Shown: positions 35,405-44,312 of the stretch, in pieces
Position numbering within the stretch: the stretch's first letter is position 1
Layout of the letters: each line of letters starts with the position of its first letter
Assembly (NCBI GenBank): GCA_018381235.1
Contig: JAGZSF010000005.1
Location: 61,171-125,170, forward strand
Direction of reading: 5' to 3'
Length of the DNA stretch: 64,000 nucleotides
Source: Collinsella sp.
GTDB taxonomy: Bacteria; Actinomycetota; Coriobacteriia; Coriobacteriales; Coriobacteriaceae
Translations under genes and position numbers: made by a program
Notes under the pieces: generated by a model
Seen by the model: only the letters and a program-made list of their open reading frames with translations
Databases searched by the model: none
What the model was told of the DNA's origin: nothing

Positions 35405-37278
35405 GCGCGATCACCCATCAATACATTCTTGGCGTGGAGCGTGGGGCAGATTCCGCAGCCGGTGCACGACGTGCGGGTGCAGTCGGGAGTCGTGACGCCC
35501 TCGAGCGAGCGACGGTACTCGCGCTCGAGGAAACCGCGCGTGCAGCCGGGGCTCACATGCTCCCACGGCAGGCGCCAATCCAACTCATAGGGCAGGTGCA
35601 CGAGCTCATTGAGGTCGATGCCGTTTTTGGCAGCAGCCTCCTTCCAGTTATCGAGCGAGAAATGCTCTACCCAAGCGTCAAAGCGAGAGCCCGAGCGCCA
35701 AGCATCGATGATGACGGGCGTCATGTCACGACCGGCGCGGGACAGTGCGGCCTCGATGAGCGAGGTCTCGGCATCGTGGTAATGCACGCGAACGGCACGA
35801 TTGCGAACACTCGTGACAAGCAGCTTCTGGCGACGCTTGACGTCGTCGTAGTCGAGCTGCGGGCACCACTGAAACGGCGTGGCAGCCTTGGGGATAAAGA
35901 CCGAAACCGAAATGGACACCGAGATCGAGCCGCGGCGCGCCTTGGGCACCACGGAACGACCGAGCTCCAGCACGTGATCGGCCAGATTGGCGATGGCCAC
36001 GATATCCTCGTCGCGCTCGCCGGGAAGGCCCATCATAAAGTAGAGCTTCATGCGATTCCATCCGGCCTCGAAGGCCGCCTTGGCCGCACGGTCCAGGTCC
36101 TCCTCGGTCACGTTCTTGTTAATAATGTCGCGCATGCGCTGGCTGCCGGCCTCGGGCGCGAACGTCAGGCCGCCCTTCTTTTCGCCGGCGACCGACTCGG
36201 CCATATCCACGCCAAACGAATCCAGACGCTGCGACGGAATGGACACGCGAATACCCGTATCCTCCAGGCGACGGTTGAGCCTGCCGAGCACGTCGCGAAT
36301 GCAGGAATGGTCGGTCGTGGAGAGCGAGGTCAGCGACACCTCGTCATAGCCGGTCTTTTCCAGACCCTGAATCACCGACGAGACGATCTGGTCGGCCGAG
36401 CGCTCGCGCACCGGGCGATACGTCATGCCGGCCTGGCAAAAACGACAGCCGCGGGCGCAGCCGCGCAGGATCTCGATAGACAGGCGGTCGTGGACCAGCT
36501 GCGCATAGGGCACGCACGACTGCGACAGCGGATTCGTGGCGCCGAAATCCTCGACGACACGCTTGTAGACCACGGTCGGCGCATCCTTGCCTTCACGCGG
36601 CACGGTGTAGCCATGCGGCGAGCAGGGCTCGTCATGACGAACCTCATAGAGCGACGGCACGTAGTTGCCGGCAATGGATGCAAGCTGCTCGACAATCTGC
36701 GCGCGCGGGACCCCTTCGTCACGCAGGCGGCGATGCAGCTGGCAGGTCTCGAGCAGCGATTCCTCGCCCTCACCGATGAGGATGGCATCGAAGAAGGCCG
36801 CGTACGGCTCGGGGTTGTACACCGAGGGGCCGCCGGCGATGATAATGGGGTCGTCCTCACCTCGGTCGGTCGCCAACAGCGGAATGCCAGCGAGGTCGAG
36901 AGCCTCGAGGAAGTTCGTCACCGCCATCTCGTGCGGCACATGCAGACCGACGATATCAAACGAAGCGACCGGCGCTGCACCCTCGAGCGAGAGCAGCGGA
37001 ATGCCTGCCTCGCGCATGGCATCACCCATATCGGGCCACGGCACATAGCCACGTTCGCAGGAGATGCCCTCGGCCTGGTTAAGGATGTTGTAGAGGATGG
37101 CGATGCCCTGGTTGGGCAGACCAACCTCGTACACATCCGGATAGATCAGGCAGCAACGATAGTCGGCATCGGCCTTGGAAAGCGTACCCCACTCGTGATC
37201 GATATAGCGGCTCGGCTTCTCGACCTTGGCGAGCAACGGCTCAATTAAATGAAAACAATCTTGGTACGGAACGCGCAA
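35401..37278 (-). CDS. B12-binding-like radical SAM protein (TIGR03960 type)
   Basis: 625 aa. N-terminal B12-binding-like domain (CCLIYPDVYEVGLPNQGIAILYNILNQ, DIVGLHVPHEMAVTNF, IIAGGPSVYNPEPYAAFFDAILIGEGEE). The radical SAM domain has its cluster motif CARGCRFC (C274, C278, C281). The C-terminus adds a cysteine cluster (DCTRTSCTGCGICPTLHAKN) that may hold a second iron-sulfur centre. TTG 37278 has AGGGG upstream. Encoded with its DUF2344 partner. Substrate unknown. Confidence 0.9.
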   Translation of the reverse strand: MRVPYQDCFHLIEPLLAKVEKPSRYIDHEWGTLSKADADYRCCLIYPDVYEVGLPNQGIAILYNILNQAEGISCERGYVPWPDMGDAMREAGIPLLSLEGAAPVASFDIVGLHVPHEMAVTNFLEALDLAGIPLLATDRGEDDPIIIAGGPSVYNPEPYAAFFDAILIGEGEESLLETCQLHRRLRDEGVPRAQIVEQLASIAGNYVPSLYEVRHDEPCSPHGYTVPREGKDAPTVVYKRVVEDFGATNPLSQSCVPYAQLVHDRLSIEILRGCARGCRFCQAGMTYRPVRERSADQIVSSVIQGLEKTGYDEVSLTSLSTTDHSCIRDVLGRLNRRLEDTGIRVSIPSQRLDSFGVDMAESVAGEKKGGLTFAPEAGSQRMRDIINKNVTEEDLDRAAKAAFEAGWNRMKLYFMMGLPGERDEDIVAIANLADHVLELGRSVVPKARRGSISVSISVSVFIPKAATPFQWCPQLDYDDVKRRQKLLVTSVRNRAVRVHYHDAETSLIEAALSRAGRDMTPVIIDAWRSGSRFDAWVEHFSLDNWKEAAAKNGIDLNELVHLPYELDWRLPWEHVSPGCTRGFLEREYRRSLEGVTTPDCTRTSCTGCGICPTLHAKNVLMGDRA

Positions 37279-37288
37279 CGGAAAACCC

Positions 37289-38218
37289 CTAAGCAGCGAG
37301 ATCTGATGCGTCCTGGTAGGACGCCATAGGACGGGTAGCGCCCGCGACCGTGGTCACAAGATCGCGAACGCGGGAAAACGTGGCAGTGACCACCTCATTG
37401 GCACGGCTGTAGTCGACATCGCGCTCGTAGAGCGAAACGAGCGCACGGCCCATGCCATAGGTGCCCGCGGCAGCAGTGAGCGCCTTGACGGCAAACCCAA
37501 TATGCGGCGTCTGCTTGACGAGCGCGCGGGTGACCGCGCGAATCACAAGACCGCCGGCAAGCACGCCCGCGACCTCGTAGCCACGCTCGGGTTTAATGCC
37601 GCGTCCAAAGACGGCAGCGAGCTCAAAGAGCATGCCCACCTGCGCCAGCGCCATAACGGGATAATCGGCGCCCGGCAAAAACACCAGTGCACCGGTCGCC
37701 ATATTGGTGAGCGCGCACGAGGTGATGATACGGTTGGCCGCCGCGATGCGCATGAAGGCAAAGTTCGCCGCAAAAGCCGTTTCCTTGTCGGTGCGATCGA
37801 GAATCCAGCGGGCAAGCGTCTCGAGCAGATACGTCTTATCGATTGCCGCTACCACGCCGAGCATGGGCGTGGACTCCTCGATAAACGGCACCTCCACAGC
37901 AGACTCGGCAAGCACGCACACGGGCGCGCCGGCGATCACGAGCTCCTGCACGGCACTCTCCAAGCGGTCGGAACCACACGAGAGCACCAGCACCACATCG
38001 GTATCGGTCTTTGGAGCAATTCGCTCCTCCCCCAGACGCTCGACGCGCACAATGCCCGAGGTCGTCTGCGGCACAAAGGCGTCACGCACCGTCTCGGCCA
38101 GAAAGCGCGAGGCGGACGAATCCAGATAGACCGAGACGCGCACCGGCGTATCGGAATCCTTCTTAACGGACGCGCCCATCTTAAAAGCGCGGGTCAGCTT
38201 ATCTACGGGAATTTTCAT
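37289..38218 (-). CDS. Conserved membrane-associated protein of unknown function (DUF697-like)
   Basis: 309 aa. The N-terminal 110 residues look like an alpha/beta domain (RVSVYLDSSASRFLAETVRDAF, DVVLVLSCGSD, VCVLAESAVEVP) without a P-loop. Residues about 150-250 are hydrophobic and Ala/Gly-rich (IITSCALTNMATGALVFLPGADYPVMALAQVGMLFELAAVFG), reminiscent of the DUF697/YcjF membrane domain. It lies between the radical SAM gene and rodA, 10 bases upstream of the former and 18 downstream of the latter, so it is part of the rod-shape operon read-through. No function is assigned. Confidence 0.7.
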   Translation of the reverse strand: MKIPVDKLTRAFKMGASVKKDSDTPVRVSVYLDSSASRFLAETVRDAFVPQTTSGIVRVERLGEERIAPKTDTDVVLVLSCGSDRLESAVQELVIAGAPVCVLAESAVEVPFIEESTPMLGVVAAIDKTYLLETLARWILDRTDKETAFAANFAFMRIAAANRIITSCALTNMATGALVFLPGADYPVMALAQVGMLFELAAVFGRGIKPERGYEVAGVLAGGLVIRAVTRALVKQTPHIGFAVKALTAAAGTYGMGRALVSLYERDVDYSRANEVVTATFSRVRDLVTTVAGATRPMASYQDASDLAA

Positions 38219-38236
38219 AGCAAACCCCTCCAGCGG

Positions 38237-39463
38237 TTACGCGGCGCCCGAACGATGCCGCCATATGGATTGTACGATACCCACCGTCAGCAGCTGAATC
38301 ATCATCGAAGACGAACCGAAGCTAATAAACGGTAGCGGAATACCGGTAATCGGCATCATGCCGATGCACATGCCGATGTTTTCGAAAGTCTGGAACGCCC
38401 ACATGCCAACGATGCCCACACACGAAAGACGCAAAAACAGCGACTCGCACTTAAAGGCGACGCGAATCGTCGAAAAGATCAGCAGCACGTAGAGGCACAG
38501 GAGCAAAAAGGAACCGCAAAAGCCAAAGGTCTCGGACAGGAAGGCGAAGACGAAGTCGGTGTGGAACTCAGGCAGAAAGCCGCCGGCCGACTGCGTCGCA
38601 TGCCCCAGGCCCTTACCAAAGAAGCCGCCCGAGCCAACGGCGATAAGCGACTGCTGCAGGTTGTAGGCATCGTCCGAATCGGCATTATCGGGGTCGATAA
38701 AGACCGTCAGACGGTTCATCTGATACTGCTTGATGAGCACATCGTGGCCGAGCAACGAATCAAAGACCGAATCAAGCGCCAGGACGAGGGCCACCAGGCC
38801 CACGAGCAGGGCCAGGGTCGACAGCACCCATTCGCGGCGTGCACCGCTCATGCAGATGACGATGGCGCCCGAAACCAGCACGACCAGGCCCGAGCCCAGG
38901 TCACCCATGGCAACGACGGCCAAAAACGGAATGGACAGCATGCCGCAGAGCTTGACGTAGTCGCGAACGGTATCGATGCGACCGTTATACTGCGAACCAA
39001 GCGTAGCAATAAAGAAGATGGTGATGAGCTTGGCAAGCTCAACCGGCTGGAACGTCAAGCCGATACCGGGAATCTTGATCCAGCCCGTCATGCCCAGACC
39101 GCCCGTATAGGACAGACCCGGAATCTTGGGCGAGAAGATCACGATCAGGTCGATGACGAGCAACGCCGTCGAGAAATTGGAAATACCGCGCAGGTCGGTA
39201 CGCCAGACCAGCACCGCCAGCACCGCCCCGATGCCAATTCCCAGAAGATGGCGTGAAAACGATGCATCGGCCTTAAACTGCGAAGCCGACCAGATAATGA
39301 TGGCACCGTAGGCGACGAGCGCCACAGTAGCCACGAGCACACCGATATGCACCTTTTGGCGAAACGTGCCGCGCGAGGCCGAAAGTTGCTTGTTGACGCG
39401 GTCCAGGCTGCTGCGAGAGCCGGTCTTGGTTGAACGGAACAGATCCGCCGGAGAAAAATCCAT
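38237..39463 (-). CDS. rodA: Rod-shape peptidoglycan polymerase RodA (SEDS)
   Basis: 408 aa, about ten membrane segments. SEDS hallmarks: GIGLTFQPVELAKL and, near the C-terminus, GMMPITGIPLPFISFGSSSM. The catalytic Asp is in the extracellular loop near NLQQSLIAVGSGGFFGKGL. The first 35 residues are a cytoplasmic Ser/Arg-rich extension. RodA polymerises lipid II with the PBP2 transpeptidase encoded just upstream. AGGAGG five bases before ATG. Assigned RodA rather than FtsW from the mre/mrdA context. Confidence 0.93.
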   Translation of the reverse strand: MDFSPADLFRSTKTGSRSSLDRVNKQLSASRGTFRQKVHIGVLVATVALVAYGAIIIWSASQFKADASFSRHLLGIGIGAVLAVLVWRTDLRGISNFSTALLVIDLIVIFSPKIPGLSYTGGLGMTGWIKIPGIGLTFQPVELAKLITIFFIATLGSQYNGRIDTVRDYVKLCGMLSIPFLAVVAMGDLGSGLVVLVSGAIVICMSGARREWVLSTLALLVGLVALVLALDSVFDSLLGHDVLIKQYQMNRLTVFIDPDNADSDDAYNLQQSLIAVGSGGFFGKGLGHATQSAGGFLPEFHTDFVFAFLSETFGFCGSFLLLCLYVLLIFSTIRVAFKCESLFLRLSCVGIVGMWAFQTFENIGMCIGMMPITGIPLPFISFGSSSMMIQLLTVGIVQSIWRHRSGAA

Positions 39464-39472
39464 CGCAACCTC

Positions 39473-41542
39473 CTATCGAACCGAAGAATCGCCCGAGGCC
39501 GAAGAGGTATCGGGCTCGTCATAAATCACGCCGAGCACGTCGCGCACGACATGCATCGCGGTATCTGAGCCACCGCCGCCCTGCTCCAGGACGGTAGCGA
39601 TGACATACTTGGGATCATCGGCCGGTGCATAGGCGCAGAACCACGCGTATTCGTCCTCGCCACTTTTCTCGCCCGTGCCCGACTTGCCGTATACCTGCGG
39701 CGTCAGGGTGCCAAAGTGCGCCGCCAGGGACGTCGATGCCGTGTAAATCACGTCGTGCATGCCGTTGCGAACAAGAGCCAAATCCGAATCGCTGTTGATC
39801 TTGGCCTCCAGGCGCTTCTTCTTGCCCTTGCCATTGTACTTATAGGCATCGCCGTCGCCATCGCGCGACACGGCAGACAAAAATACGTGAGGCACGTACT
39901 GTTTGCCGCCGTTGGCAAGACCCATATAGGCGCACGCCATCTGCAGGGGCGTCACCAGGATGTCGCCCTGGCCGATAGCAATGTTGGTCATATCGCCGGC
40001 ATTCCACTTGCGGTCCTCGGCAGAGGCGTCGGTGAAGTACGACTCTTTCCACTCGGCATCGGGAATACGACCCGCGCCCTCACTCGGCAGATCGATACCG
40101 CAGGTCTTGCCTAGGCCCCAGCGACGAAAGACCTCCTGCAGGCCCTCGGGATGTTGCTCGTCATAAAAGAACGCCTTACCCATGTCGTAGAAGACGGGGT
40201 CGCACGAGTTGGCGATACCCGACTGCAGCGTCATGGTGCCGTGGCCAGACGTCAGCCAGCAGCGCTTGCCCCAAGCCTTGCCCAGACCCGTCCAATAACC
40301 CGTGCAGTTGGTTGTCTGCGTTGAAGTGTAGGTTCCAAACTCAAGACCGGCCAGTGCCGAGAGCGGCTTGATGGTCGAGGCCGACATGTACTGTCCGCTA
40401 ATGGCGCGGTTGAGCAGCGGGTGCGAACCCTTGTCATCATTGAGCTCGGTCCACACGTCATTTGAGACGCCGCCGATAAAGACGGACGGATCGAACTTGG
40501 GCTGGCTCGCCATGCCCAGGATCTCGCCATTGTTGGGATCGAGACACACCACAGCGCCGTTGCCGGCATTGCTGTAGCCAGTGGTCTTGGCAAGCTCGAT
40601 AGCGCTCGCCAGCGCCGTCTCACAGGCCTGTTGGATCTTAAGGTCGAGCGTGAGCTTAATGTCGGAGCCGGCCTTCGCGGGCACGGCGCCGGCCTGACCG
40701 GTCACATTGCCCGAGGCATCGACCTTGACGGTCTGCTCGCCACGAATACCCTGCAGCAGGTTTTCGTAGTAGCTCTCAACGCCCGCCTGGCCCACGATAT
40801 CGCCCGACTGGTACGTAATCTTGCCAGCAGAAGCATCATCATCGCCAGAGGTTTTCTTATTCTGGGCCTCGAGCTGCTCGGAGGTAATGGTGCCGGTATA
40901 GCCCAAGATATGGCATGCCGTCTCGCCGTATGGATACTGGCGCTCGGTACGCTCGGCAATCTTGACGCCCGGGAACTCGCCGGCGTGTTCCTTGATATAG
41001 GCAACCGTGGAGCGACGGACGTCCGTCGCGATGGTATGCAGGCTCTGAGCGCCCTCTGTATTGTCCTGAATATTGCGAAGGACCGCCACGTAAGGCATTC
41101 CAAGCACGTTGGCAAGATGGCGAACCAGGACCTCATCCTCGGCAAGGTCGCGGTAGGCCACGACAGCAAGTGAGGGACGGTTCTGGACAAGCGCCACGCC
41201 ATTGCGGTCGAGGATGCGGCCGCGCACAGCAGGAGTGGTAACGGTGCGAGTCTGATTACTATTGGCCTGCTTCTCGTAATAGTCCGACGAGACCATCTGC
41301 ATGCCCCACAGCTTGACGGCGAGCGCCGCAAACATCGCGCCCACACCCGTGGTGAGGATGGAAAAGCGGCCCTTAAAGGCGGTCACCGCAGTATTGCCCT
41401 CGCCCTCGGTGGCGCGCGGGGTCGTTCCATGCTGCGTATCGTAGGTAAAACGGGAATCGCCGCGACGCATGATGACCAGTGCGACCACGATGGCCACAAC
41501 TAGCACGATACCGGCGATAATAACCGTCAACTGGGAAGACAT
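39473..41542 (-). CDS. mrdA: Penicillin-binding protein 2 (elongasome transpeptidase)
   Basis: 689 aa. Dimerisation domain from about 100 (TPAVRGRILDRNGVALVQNRPSL), then the transpeptidase with the STIK serine at 389-392, ANSCDPVFYDMG and the KSGTGEKSG box. It crosslinks peptidoglycan for sidewall growth. Unusual: two N-terminal hydrophobic segments (about 5-25 and 61-80) rather than one membrane anchor. ATG 41542 follows GGGGAGG at seven bases. Located mreD-mrdA-rodA as in other rods. Confidence 0.94.
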   Translation of the reverse strand: MSSQLTVIIAGIVLVVAIVVALVIMRRGDSRFTYDTQHGTTPRATEGEGNTAVTAFKGRFSILTTGVGAMFAALAVKLWGMQMVSSDYYEKQANSNQTRTVTTPAVRGRILDRNGVALVQNRPSLAVVAYRDLAEDEVLVRHLANVLGMPYVAVLRNIQDNTEGAQSLHTIATDVRRSTVAYIKEHAGEFPGVKIAERTERQYPYGETACHILGYTGTITSEQLEAQNKKTSGDDDASAGKITYQSGDIVGQAGVESYYENLLQGIRGEQTVKVDASGNVTGQAGAVPAKAGSDIKLTLDLKIQQACETALASAIELAKTTGYSNAGNGAVVCLDPNNGEILGMASQPKFDPSVFIGGVSNDVWTELNDDKGSHPLLNRAISGQYMSASTIKPLSALAGLEFGTYTSTQTTNCTGYWTGLGKAWGKRCWLTSGHGTMTLQSGIANSCDPVFYDMGKAFFYDEQHPEGLQEVFRRWGLGKTCGIDLPSEGAGRIPDAEWKESYFTDASAEDRKWNAGDMTNIAIGQGDILVTPLQMACAYMGLANGGKQYVPHVFLSAVSRDGDGDAYKYNGKGKKKRLEAKINSDSDLALVRNGMHDVIYTASTSLAAHFGTLTPQVYGKSGTGEKSGEDEYAWFCAYAPADDPKYVIATVLEQGGGGSDTAMHVVRDVLGVIYDEPDTSSASGDSSVR

Positions 41543-41555
41543 CTACGGGCCTCCC

Positions 41556-42122
41556 CTATTTGAGCTTGCGGGTCTTGGGCTTAAAGCGCATACCCGTCTG
41601 GCGTCCGCCACGTGCGGAGAATCCATAGCCGGACTGCGGCACGACGCCGGACATCAAAAACGGAATGGCAACCAGACCCGTCAGGATCGAGGACGGCAGC
41701 GCATGGCCGAAGATCGCCACGACAAAGCTCGTCTCCAAACCCATAAACAGCAAGATGATGCTGTAAATCACATTAATGACGAGCGCGAAGGCGCCCACAG
41801 TGACGCCGCGCGCACTTGGGGTACCGCCCGTCTGACCGACGGCGCTGTGCACCAGGGCAAAAGAACCCACGGTCAGCAGGAGCGACATAATGCCCACCGG
41901 CACGGCAGCGGACAGGTCATAAAACAAGCCGCTGCAAAAACCGCACACGACGGCACGGGTCGGGTCGCCCGAGAACACACTCAGGCACACCAAGATAATC
42001 ATGAAGTTGACGCGACCGCCCGCAATGGAGATCTGCGGTGCCAGGCCTGCCTGCAGCAGCACGCACACGATGGCGGCGATCACAAACGTGCGGGAGCTCA
42101 TCCCCTGCTCGTGTAGATCCAT
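41556..42122 (-). CDS. mreD: Rod shape-determining protein MreD
   Basis: 188 aa, about five membrane helices (FVIAAIVCVLLQAGLAPQI, GRVNFMIILVCLSVFSGDP, AVVCGFCSGLFYDLSAAVPVGIMSLLLTVG). FCSGLFYDL corresponds to the MreD signature. ATG 42122 is seven bases after GGGGG; an ATG two codons earlier lies on the ribosome site. Part of the elongasome scaffold. Confidence 0.9.
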   Translation of the reverse strand: MDLHEQGMSSRTFVIAAIVCVLLQAGLAPQISIAGGRVNFMIILVCLSVFSGDPTRAVVCGFCSGLFYDLSAAVPVGIMSLLLTVGSFALVHSAVGQTGGTPSARGVTVGAFALVINVIYSIILLFMGLETSFVVAIFGHALPSSILTGLVAIPFLMSGVVPQSGYGFSARGGRQTGMRFKPKTRKLK

Positions 42123-42133
42123 GGACATGCCCC

Positions 42134-43132
42134 CTATTCGTTCGAGCCAGAATCGGTCGTCTCGGACGTGTCGGAACTGTCATCCGAGCTCTCGTCCTTC
42201 GTCTTGGTTGCAGCATCGCGCGACGTTCCCTGCGGCGTGCTGTTGGCCGTGCTCACGTCCTCATCCGAGGCCGACTGTTCATCGGTCAGCGAGGTAATGA
42301 CCAGCACTTCCTCGTTGTTCTCGGCCGTGGTCTGAGCGCGCACCACAATGGTGTAGTACACGTCGTTTGCCGATTTCTCAACCGACGAGACGGTGCCGAG
42401 CGGTAGACCCTTGGGGAACACACCGCCGATGCCCGAGGTCACGATGATGTCGCCAACCTTAACGTCGGAGTCGACGCTCACGTACTCAAGACGCAGCGTG
42501 CCGTCAGCCTGACCCTGCAGCATGCCCTGGGCGCGCGTGTCCTGTACCATGGCGGACACACCCGAGTTCTCGTCGCCAATCAGGCGCACGGTGGACGTCT
42601 TGGCCGAGACTTCGATGATCTGGCCGATAACACCGGCAGAACTCGTCACGGGCATGTTGATGGTAAGGCCGTCGGCAGAGCCCTTGTCGATGGTAACGGT
42701 CGAGGTCCAGGCATCGCCGGAAGCACCAACGATACGAGCAGCGGTCGATTTGAGGTTATAGGTCGACTGCAGGCCGACCAGCCCCTCCAGACGTTCGGCG
42801 GTCTTTTGAGACTCGGAGAGCTCGGCAACCTTAGAGGTCAGTTCCTCGTTTTGCTTCTTAAGCTCGTCGAGCGTGTCCTGCGACGCCGTAAGGTTAGAGA
42901 ACACGTTGCCGATCGCATTGAAGGGAGCCGCCACAGCCGAACCCACAAAGCGCACCGGCGAGGTAATCGTCGTTACGCCCGAACGCACGGCATGAATCGG
43001 TCCTGCCTCGCCCTCGCGGATGTAAAACGTGAGCAGCAACACCGAAATCAGGCTGAAAACAATCAACGGGCGCATACCCGTTGATTGTCGCTTGGTATTC
43101 AGATTTGTGGAGAAACCCGAAGATCGTGCCAA
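42134..43132 (-). CDS. mreC: Rod shape-determining protein MreC
   Basis: 332 aa. One N-terminal membrane helix (about 23-41), a coiled coil (about 80-125, LDELKKQNEELTSKVAELSES), then the beta-rich MreC domain (ARIVGASGDAWTSTVTIDKGSADGL, VIGQIIEVSAKTSTVRLI, GDIIVTSGIGGVFPKGLPLGTV). A Ser/Asp/Thr-rich tail of about 60 residues follows. Start appears to be TTG 43132 with GGTGG upstream. Activates RodA-PBP2. Confidence 0.93.
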   Translation of the reverse strand: MARSSGFSTNLNTKRQSTGMRPLIVFSLISVLLLTFYIREGEAGPIHAVRSGVTTITSPVRFVGSAVAAPFNAIGNVFSNLTASQDTLDELKKQNEELTSKVAELSESQKTAERLEGLVGLQSTYNLKSTAARIVGASGDAWTSTVTIDKGSADGLTINMPVTSSAGVIGQIIEVSAKTSTVRLIGDENSGVSAMVQDTRAQGMLQGQADGTLRLEYVSVDSDVKVGDIIVTSGIGGVFPKGLPLGTVSSVEKSANDVYYTIVVRAQTTAENNEEVLVITSLTDEQSASDEDVSTANSTPQGTSRDAATKTKDESSDDSSDTSETTDSGSNE

Positions 43133-43153
43133 ATGGAATCCACCTTTTGGAAA

Positions 43154-44197
43154 TTAAGCATTGGTCTGGACGAAGCCGCCATCAAACGCATTGGCCTCGA
43201 GCACGCGGGCGCAGCCGTTAACGACGTTATCGAGCGCCGTAGGACTGACGTTGACCGAAACACCGGTCTCATCGCGCAGGCGCACGTCGAGACCGCGCAG
43301 CAGCGCGCCGCCACCGGTCAGCAAAATGCCGTAGTACATAAGGTCCGAGGCAAGATCGGGCGGCGTAGCGTCGAGTGCGTCCTTGACGGCCTTGGCCATC
43401 TCGTCGAGTGGCTTGTTGAGTGCGCGACGAATCTCCTCGCTCTCGATGCGCACGGTCTTGGGCAGACCAGTGATCACGTCGCGGCCGTTGACCTCGACAT
43501 CGAGCTCGTCCTTGAGCGGCACGGCGGAGCCGACCTTGATCTTGATGTCCTCTGCCGTACGCTCGCCGATGGCCAGGTTGTAGGCATCACGAACGTGCGT
43601 GAGGATGGCCTGATCGAACTCGTCGCCGGCAATACGGATGGACTGCGAGACGACGATGCCGCCCATAGCGATAACGGCAACCTCGGTGGTACCGCCACCG
43701 ATGTCGATGACCATGGAGCCGGTGGGCTCCTCGACGGGCAGGTCGGCGCCGATAGCGGCGGCCATGGGCTCCTCGATCAGGTAGGCCTGGCGAGCGCCGG
43801 CCTGGATCGTGGCCTCAAATACGGCACGCTTCTCGACCGACGTGACGCCGGAGGGAACGCAGACGACAACGCGCGGACGCGGGGTCCACGGATAGCGCTT
43901 CTCGGAAGCCTTGTCGATAAAGTAGCGAAGCATGGCCTCGGTAACATCGAAGTCGGCGATGACGCCGTCCTTCAGGGGACGAACGGCCACGATGTTGCCG
44001 GGCGTACGGCCGAGCATGCGCTTTGCCTCGATACCGACCGCCAGGATGCGCTCGTCGTTCTTGTCGATGGCGACAACAGAGGGCTCGCGGATGACGATGC
44101 CCTTGCCGCGCACGGAGACAAGCGTATTTGCGGTGCCGAGGTCGATCGCAAGATCGCCCGCATAGCTACCGAAGAACATATCCATCAAAGAAAACAA
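43154..44197 (-). CDS. mreB: Rod shape-determining protein MreB
   Basis: 347 aa bacterial actin that guides sidewall synthesis. Actin-fold nucleotide motifs: DLAIDLGTANTLV (phosphate 1), VIDIGGGTTEVAVI (phosphate 2), LLTGGGALLRGLDVRL (adenosine). TTG 44197 is five bases after AGGAG; an in-frame ATG four codons later is the alternative. Predicts a rod-shaped cell. First gene of mreB-mreC-mreD-mrdA-rodA. Confidence 0.96.
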   Translation of the reverse strand: MFSLMDMFFGSYAGDLAIDLGTANTLVSVRGKGIVIREPSVVAIDKNDERILAVGIEAKRMLGRTPGNIVAVRPLKDGVIADFDVTEAMLRYFIDKASEKRYPWTPRPRVVVCVPSGVTSVEKRAVFEATIQAGARQAYLIEEPMAAAIGADLPVEEPTGSMVIDIGGGTTEVAVIAMGGIVVSQSIRIAGDEFDQAILTHVRDAYNLAIGERTAEDIKIKVGSAVPLKDELDVEVNGRDVITGLPKTVRIESEEIRRALNKPLDEMAKAVKDALDATPPDLASDLMYYGILLTGGGALLRGLDVRLRDETGVSVNVSPTALDNVVNGCARVLEANAFDGGFVQTNA

Positions 44198-44257
44198 CGC
44201 AACTCCTGATGTGTTGGATGATTGCTGGAAAACTACTAGCTCATGATACTAGCGCAA

Positions 44258-44290
44258 GCCCGGCACCTCACTTGCGGTGAAGCACCGGGC
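44258..44290 (-). terminator. Imperfect hairpin between the TPR gene and mreB
   Basis: GCCCGG..CTCAC pairs with GTGAAG..CCGGGC (44258-44290) with mismatches, 22 bases after the stop of the TPR gene. The downstream tract has few T residues, so termination is uncertain. Confidence 0.35.
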
Positions 44291-44312
44291 AAAGCTAAAT
44301 CCCATAAGGTCA

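Noticed and set aside
35434..37248. A 604-codon open frame opposite the radical SAM gene
   Set aside because: It is the antisense shadow of a well-defined protein with a Cys cluster.
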